A stretch of DNA of 54,366 bases from Acidovorax sp. (lineage in GTDB: Bacteria; Pseudomonadota; Gammaproteobacteria; Burkholderiales; Burkholderiaceae_C), in contig NZ_JAJTBB010000067.1 of assembly GCF_021287135.1 (NCBI RefSeq), positions 1 to 54,366 on the forward strand, given 5' to 3'. Numbering within the stretch: the first letter of the stretch is position 1; each line of letters opens with the position of its first letter. Shown piece by piece: positions 50,046 through 54,366 of this stretch. The position numbers and the translations under genes were made by a program. A model generated the notes under the pieces. The model made no database searches. It was not told where the DNA came from and saw only the letters and a list, made by a program, of their open reading frames with translations.

Positions 50046-51635
50046 CTACAGCGCCTTGCGCAGGTTGGCCGGCGCAATCTTGAGCGCCTCGCGGTACTTG
50101 GCCACGGTGCGGCGCGCGCACTCGATGCCTTGCTCCTTGAGCATCTCGGCGATCTGGCTGTCCGACAGGGGCTTGGCGGTGTTCTCGGCCGCCACGAACT
50201 GCTTGATGAGCGCGCGCACGGCCGTGCTCGACGCGTTGCCGCCCGTCTCGGTGCCCAGGCCCGAGCCGAAGAAGTACTTCAGCTCGTAGGTGCCCACGGG
50301 CGTGGCCATGTACTTGGCGGTGGTCACGCGGCTGATGGTGGACTCGTGCAGGCCCAGCTCGTCGGCGATGTCGCGCAGCACCAGCGGCCGCATGGCCAGC
50401 TCGCCGTGGGTGAAGAAGTTCTTCTGCCGCTCCACGATGGCGCGCGAGACGCGCAGGATGGTGTCAAAGCGCTGCTGGATGTTCTTGATGAACCAGCGCG
50501 CCTCCTGCAGCCGCTGCTGCAGCCCCTGGTGGCCCTCGCCGCCCTTGTGGCCACGCAAGGCGCCGGCATAGATGTCGTGCACGCGCAGGCGCGGCATCAC
50601 GTCGGGGTTGAGCGTGACGATGAAGTTCTGCTGCCCGCTGCTGCCGTTGGCCCGCCCGGCTTTGCGCACGATGACGTCGGGCACGATGATGTTGCGCTCC
50701 ACATCGGCGAAGCGGCGGCCCGGGCGCGGCTCCAGGCGCGCGATCAGGGCCATGGCGGCGCGCGTGCGCTCCTCGGTGTCGCCGCACAGCTGGGTCAGGC
50801 GGCGGATGTCGCGGCGGGCCAGCATCTCCAGCGGCTGCTGGCAGATGCGCAGGGCGGTCTGCACGGTGGCGGGATCGGCATCGCTGTCCTCGTCGGCGGC
50901 CAGCGCGGTGAGCTGCAGCGTGAGGCATTCGGCCAGGTTGCGCGCGCCCACGCCCACGGGCTCCAGGCTTTGCAGCAGGCGCAGCGCCACGGTGAAGCGG
51001 TGCACCAGCTCCTCGATCTGCTCCAGGTCGTCCGGGCCGGCCAGGCTGGTGGCCAGCTCTTCCAGCGGGTCTTCCAGGTAGCCATCGTCGTTCAGCGATT
51101 CGATCAGGAAGCGCAACGCCGCCGTGTCCACCTCCGACAGCCGCAGGGACAGCGCCTGGCGGTGCAGGAAGGCCGTGAGCGACTCATGGCTGCGGGCCAG
51201 TTCGGTGGCGTCGGCCTCGTCGCCCTCGGCATCATTGCGCGTGCGCGGCGGTGCGTCGCCGCCCCACTCCGCATCGTTAGGCGCCATGTCCACCGTGCCG
51301 TCGCCGCTCCAGTCCGGCTCTTCGGCGGAAGCGGCGGGGGATTCGGACTCCGATGGGGCTTCCGCGCTGGTGCTGCTTGCGCTGGCAGCTCCTGAATAGA
51401 TAGCATCGTCGGCGCTGTAGTCGTCCGGCTGCGCAGGGGTGTTCTCGGCGTCCAGCCCGAACTCCTCGCGCGGCGCCTCGTCGGCGGTGCGCTCGAGGAA
51501 CGGATTGTCGTCGAGCATCTGCTCGACTTCCTGCGACAGCTCCAGGGTGGACAACTGCAGCAGCCGGATGGATTGCTGCAGCTGCGGCGTGAGTGCGAGA
51601 TGCTGCGAGACGCGCAGCGAAAGACCGGGTTTCAT
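50046..51635 (-). CDS. rpoN: RNA polymerase sigma-54 factor RpoN
   Basis: The 529-residue sigma factor has Region I (Gln/Leu-rich, LSLRVSQHLALTPQLQQSIRLLQLSTLELSQEVEQML), an acidic Region II, and Region III. Region III ends in a helix-turn-helix and the RpoN box ARRTVAKYRE near the C-terminus (about 507-516). The acidic spacer between Regions I and III is long (about residues 52-150) and contains AIYSGAASASSTSAE, encoded by a repeat copy. ATG 51635 fits the family; GTG 51641 would add two residues. It is preceded by lptB, the standard lptA-lptB-rpoN order. Confidence 0.96.
   Translation of the reverse strand: MKPGLSLRVSQHLALTPQLQQSIRLLQLSTLELSQEVEQMLDDNPFLERTADEAPREEFGLDAENTPAQPDDYSADDAIYSGAASASSTSAEAPSESESPAASAEEPDWSGDGTVDMAPNDAEWGGDAPPRTRNDAEGDEADATELARSHESLTAFLHRQALSLRLSEVDTAALRFLIESLNDDGYLEDPLEELATSLAGPDDLEQIEELVHRFTVALRLLQSLEPVGVGARNLAECLTLQLTALAADEDSDADPATVQTALRICQQPLEMLARRDIRRLTQLCGDTEERTRAAMALIARLEPRPGRRFADVERNIIVPDVIVRKAGRANGSSGQQNFIVTLNPDVMPRLRVHDIYAGALRGHKGGEGHQGLQQRLQEARWFIKNIQQRFDTILRVSRAIVERQKNFFTHGELAMRPLVLRDIADELGLHESTISRVTTAKYMATPVGTYELKYFFGSGLGTETGGNASSTAVRALIKQFVAAENTAKPLSDSQIAEMLKEQGIECARRTVAKYREALKIAPANLRKAL
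51366..51407 (-). repeat. Dispersed repeat, copy f (inside rpoN)
   Basis: On the minus strand: GCTATCTATTCAGGAGCTGC, then CAGCGCAAGCAGC. The left half resembles the family (TAT..., AGCTGC, AGCGC); the right half is lost. It lies in the non-conserved acidic linker of RpoN and is read in frame. Confidence 0.5.
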
Positions 51636-51666
51636 CGACACAAAAGGACCAGCGTGGGGGCCATGC

Positions 51667-52479
51667 CTACATCCTGAAATGTTCGCCGAGGTAGACGCGG
51701 CGCACCTCGGCGTTGTCCACGATCTCGGAAGGCGTGCCCTGCGCCAGCACGCGGCCGTCGCTGATGATGAATGCGTGGTCGCAAATGCCCAGGGTCTCGC
51801 GCACGTTGTGGTCGGTAATGAGCACGCCGATGCCCCGCGCCTTGAGAAAGCCGATGATGCGCTGGATCTCGATCACCGCGATCGGATCGATGCCGGCAAA
51901 GGGCTCGTCCAGCAAAATGAAGCGCGGCTGCGTGGCCAGCGCGCGGGCGATCTCCACGCGGCGGCGCTCGCCCCCTGACAGCGCCAGGGCTGGCGACGCG
52001 CGCAGGTGGTCCACCCGCAGCTCCTGCAACAGGGCCGTGAGCCGCTCTTCGATGGCGCCGCGCGAGAGCGGCTGGCCGTCGTCGCCGCGCTGCAGTTCCA
52101 GCACGGCGCGCACGTTTTCTTCCACGCTGAGCTTGCGGAAGATCGATGCTTCCTGCGGCAGGTACGACAGCCCCAGCCGCGAGCGGCGGTGGATGGGCAT
52201 GTGCGCCACCGACTGCCCGTCGATGCGGATGTCGCCCGCGTCGCTGCGCACCAGGCCCACGATCATGTAGAACGAGGTGGTCTTGCCGGCGCCGTTGGGA
52301 CCCAGCAGGCCCACGACCTCGCCCTTTTGCACGACCAGCGAGACATCCTGCACCACCTTGCGGCTGCCGTAGGACTTGGCCAGGTGCTGCACCTCCAGGC
52401 GGCTGCCCGCCGCAGCGTCCGGCCCGGACCGGCTCCCCGCGGATGCGCCGGGGATGGTGTGGACGGCGGCCTCGCTCAC
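51667..52479 (-). CDS. lptB: LPS transport ATPase LptB
   Basis: The 270-residue ATPase of the LptB2FG complex drives lipopolysaccharide out of the inner membrane toward LptA. Walker [10 protein letters not shown] (about 59-67), the Q-loop at [18 protein letters not shown], signature LSGGERRR, Walker [13 protein letters not shown] and the H-loop in [10 protein letters not shown] are all intact. The N-terminal 25 residues are Ala/Gly-rich and non-conserved. Its ATG overlaps the lptA stop by four bases and it precedes rpoN. Confidence 0.97.
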   Translation of the reverse strand: MSEAAVHTIPGASAGSRSGPDAAAGSRLEVQHLAKSYGSRKVVQDVSLVVQKGEVVGLLGPNGAGKTTSFYMIVGLVRSDAGDIRIDGQSVAHMPIHRRSRLGLSYLPQEASIFRKLSVEENVRAVLELQRGDDGQPLSRGAIEERLTALLQELRVDHLRASPALALSGGERRRVEIARALATQPRFILLDEPFAGIDPIAVIEIQRIIGFLKARGIGVLITDHNVRETLGICDHAFIISDGRVLAQGTPSEIVDNAEVRRVYLGEHFRM

Positions 52480-53132
52480 TGGGAGCCGCCACCAAGGCTG
52501 TTGCTGGGCCGCAGCGCCGGCGCCGAAGCGGGCGCCGTGGCGGCTGGCGGCGTCTTGGCCGCGGGCGGATCCTTGGGCGCCAGCACCGCTCGCACGCGGC
52601 TGCCCGGAGCCGGGGTCTCGCCGGATGCGCCGGCGACGCTGTTGCGCTTGCCGTCCACCGTGAAGACGTCGGTCAGGTTGTTGTAGACGATGACCGCGCC
52701 CGTGATCTCGTCGCTCAGCTCGGCCCCGCGGTAGCGGCGCAGTTCCGCGCGGGTGACGAAGCGCACGTTGTCAGAGCGGCCGTCGTACTCGATGACCTCG
52801 CTTTCGCCTTCGATGAACTCGTCGGGTGCGCCGGGCAGGGTGTCGCGCTTTTGCCGGAAGAACGCGCGCTTGCCAGGCTCGGCGGTGACCACGCCGTGCT
52901 GATAGCCCTCGGCATCCTGGCGCACGTCCAGCCGCGCGCCGCGCAGCACGATGGAGCCTTTGGTCATGACCACGCGGCCGGTGAACACGCTGGTCTGCTT
53001 GAGCTCGTCATGCCGCAGGGCATCGGCCTCGATGTTCATGGGCTTGGCGCGGTCGGCCTTTTCAGCATGGGCCGCACCGAAGGCGCCGGCCAGGGCCGCG
53101 AGCAGGAGGATCGGAAAAAGGCGGTGGTTCAT
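52476..53132 (-). CDS. lptA: LPS periplasmic bridge protein LptA
   Basis: The 218-residue precursor has a Sec signal peptide (about 1-23, cleaved after AHA). An OstA/LptA domain follows (about 30-165): [79 protein letters not shown]. Its Pro/Ala-rich tail (about 170-218) is longer than in E. coli (185 residues). It forms the periplasmic bridge that carries LPS to LptD. Translated with lptB by overlap; dsbA lies upstream beyond a terminator. Confidence 0.95.
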   Translation of the reverse strand: MNHRLFPILLLAALAGAFGAAHAEKADRAKPMNIEADALRHDELKQTSVFTGRVVMTKGSIVLRGARLDVRQDAEGYQHGVVTAEPGKRAFFRQKRDTLPGAPDEFIEGESEVIEYDGRSDNVRFVTRAELRRYRGAELSDEITGAVIVYNNLTDVFTVDGKRNSVAGASGETPAPGSRVRAVLAPKDPPAAKTPPAATAPASAPALRPSNSLGGGSQ

Positions 53133-53179
53133 AGGGCACGAATCTTGCAAACGATTGTAGCCACGCCTTGGCGTTCCTC

Positions 53180-53212
53180 CATGAAAAAAGCCCGCACGTG
53201 CGGGCTTTTGGT
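53180..53212 (-). terminator. Intrinsic terminator downstream of dsbA
   Basis: AAAAGCCCGCAC and GTGCGGGCTTTT (53186-53209) form a perfect 24-nt palindrome. The minus strand continues with two further U after UUUU, so dsbA transcripts end here, before lptA. Confidence 0.9.
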
Positions 53213-53241
53213 CAGGGGATTGCGCGCGGGGCGGAAAAGCG

Positions 53242-53898
53242 TCAGGCTTTGCGCGCCGTGGCAGCCAGGTGCTCCACCACCTGCAGCACGTTTGGCATGC
53301 TGCCGGCCATGGTGCCGTCGGTGTAGTACTTGCCGGCCACGCCCATCGAAGGCACGCCTTCCACGCCGTAGGCGTCCTGCAGCTGCGAGGCACGGCGCAC
53401 CTGGTTCGACACGGTGAACGAGGTGTAGACCTCCTTGAACTTCGCGGCGTCCACGCCCTGCTGGGCCACCCAGGCAAAGATCTCGTCGTCCTTGGCAAGC
53501 TTTTGCTTTTCCGCGTGGATGGCGCGGAAGACCTTGGCGTGCAAGGCGTCGAGCTTGCCCATGCCTTCGAGCGTGTAGTACAGCTTTTGCTGCGGAACGA
53601 AGCTGGCGTTGAACGCCACCGGCACGCGGCGGATGGACAGGTCCTTGGGCGCAGCCTTCACCCAGGCGTCCAGCGTGGGCTCAAAGGCATTGCAGTGGGG
53701 GCAGCTGTACCAGAAGAACTCGATCACATCGACCTTGCCGGCCGGCGCATCGGGCGCCACGGGCTTGTCCAGCCGCTTGTAGTCCTTGCCTTCCTTGAAC
53801 TGCCGGGGCTGGGCCAGCGCAGGGGTGGCCACGGGCAGCGCCAGGGCGGAAGCGGCAACCGCCGAGGCGGCGGACAAAGAAAACTCACGGCGTTTCAT
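53242..53898 (-). CDS. dsbA: Thiol:disulfide interchange protein DsbA
   Basis: The 218-residue precursor starts with a signal peptide carrying KRREF and a long hydrophobic stretch, cleaved after ALA (about residue 29). The thioredoxin-fold protein has the active site CPHC (Cys66-Cys69) in FFWYSCPHCNAFEP, an inserted helical domain, and the cis-proline VEGVPSMGV. It introduces disulfides into periplasmic proteins. ATG 53898 with GGAGA upstream was chosen over an earlier in-frame start. It lies 100 bp after a SPOR-protein gene on the same strand. Confidence 0.95.
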   Translation of the reverse strand: MKRREFSLSAASAVAASALALPVATPALAQPRQFKEGKDYKRLDKPVAPDAPAGKVDVIEFFWYSCPHCNAFEPTLDAWVKAAPKDLSIRRVPVAFNASFVPQQKLYYTLEGMGKLDALHAKVFRAIHAEKQKLAKDDEIFAWVAQQGVDAAKFKEVYTSFTVSNQVRRASQLQDAYGVEGVPSMGVAGKYYTDGTMAGSMPNVLQVVEHLAATARKA

Positions 53899-53998
53899 CA
53901 CAAAGACTCTCCTGTTCAGGTGTTGGGGGGATGGAGCCATGCCCCAGCAAAAAGTTCAGCCGCCGCCCGCGGCGCCACGGCAGCCGTGGCAGCCGCCG

Positions 53999-54366
53999 TC
54001 AGCGCTGCACACGCACCAGGGCCGATTCGACGCCGGCGCCGTCCAGCTTCTCCTTGAGATGCTCGGCATCATCGCGCTTGGTAAAAGGCCCCACGCGAAC
54101 GCGGAAGACGGGGCGGCCGTTCTGCTCGCGCTCGCTGACCCGCGCCTCCCAGCCCAGCATGGCCAGCTTGGCACGCTGCGCATCGGCGTCGGCCTGGGTG
54201 CGGAACGCGCCAGCCTGCACGAAGTAATCGAACGGGTCCACATTGCCCTTGGCCGCGGCCTTGGCCACCGCCAAGTCGCCGAGCGGATCCGAACCGGGCT
54301 TGGTCTCGGCCTTGGCCGGCTCGGGCTTGCTGGCGCCGGGCTTGGCCGCGGGGGCGGGGCTGCTGG
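53999..54366 (-). CDS. SPOR-domain protein, C-terminal part (partial at window edge)
   Basis: The minus-strand frame enters at the right edge and ends at 53999, giving about 122 visible residues. An Ala/Lys/Pro-rich linker (SSPAPAAKPGASKPEPAKAE) leads into a SPOR peptidoglycan-binding domain: DYFVQAGAFRTQADADAQRAKLAMLGW, then GRPVFRVRVGPFTKRDDAEHLKEKL. Such proteins bind denuded septal glycan. The N-terminus, probably with one membrane segment, is outside the window. Gene order with dsbA matches Burkholderiales. Confidence 0.9.
   Translation of the reverse strand, partial: SSPAPAAKPGASKPEPAKAETKPGSDPLGDLAVAKAAAKGNVDPFDYFVQAGAFRTQADADAQRAKLAMLGWEARVSEREQNGRPVFRVRVGPFTKRDDAEHLKEKLDGAGVESALVRVQR

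Overview
The window reads as chromosomal DNA of a high-GC betaproteobacterium, most likely a member of the Comamonadaceae (Acidovorax-like). The reasons are the very GC-rich codon use, the gene order SPOR protein - dsbA - lptA - lptB - rpoN typical of Burkholderiales, wax-ester/PHA-type storage genes, and at least six copies of a short dispersed repeat that I associate with this family. The family placement is an inference from reading, not from a search.

Layout. 1-139: the transposase-start end of an IS481-type element cut by the window edge. 247-1750: divergent YedA-like exporter and Lrp/AsnC regulator. 1796-15349: a complete carbon-phosphorus lyase region. On the minus strand phnGHIJ, a GNAT acetyltransferase, phnK, phnL and phnM form one tightly overlapping operon; phnC, phnD, phnE and a PhnZ-like HD oxygenase form a second unit with its own PHO box and operator. 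On the plus strand phnF (repressor), a 2H-phosphoesterase (DUF1045), phnN, arsC and an MFS transporter follow in one run. PhnCDE imports phosphonates, PhnGHIJKLM and PhnN convert them to phosphoribosyl diphosphate, and PhnF with PhoB probably sets expression.

15370-34343: mixed housekeeping and catabolic genes (zinc-ribbon pseudogene, tag, a lipoprotein aminopeptidase, PHA-system protein, ornithine cyclodeaminase, HMG-CoA lyase, acyl-CoA-binding protein, wax ester synthase, DUF922 protein, a TetR/DUF1348 pair with two operators, a tannase-family esterase with a LuxR-type regulator, three amidohydrolase-type peptidases including argE, a periplasmic binding protein and a molybdopterin oxidoreductase).

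34351-35807: an IS110-family element of the IS1111 type, inserted inside one arm of a palindromic repeat. Its recombinase has an in-frame amber codon. Its long 3' non-coding end folds, by eye, into a seekRNA/bridge-RNA-like structure whose four guide segments match both the insertion site and the two IS ends. This is the most striking observation in the window.

36012-54366: an epimerase/LysR pair, DUF4139 protein, UspA, pgpA, a CinA-type amidase, a cyclic-nucleotide-binding patatin phospholipase, small SnoaL and GFA proteins, a SEC-C protein, a kinase-like protein, a small accessory patch (inverted repeat, GNAT, ccdA with a broken ccdB), a PIN protein coupled to an RlmL-type methyltransferase, a thioesterase, then rpoN, lptB, lptA, dsbA and a SPOR protein running off the right edge. 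No tRNA, rRNA or CRISPR array was seen.
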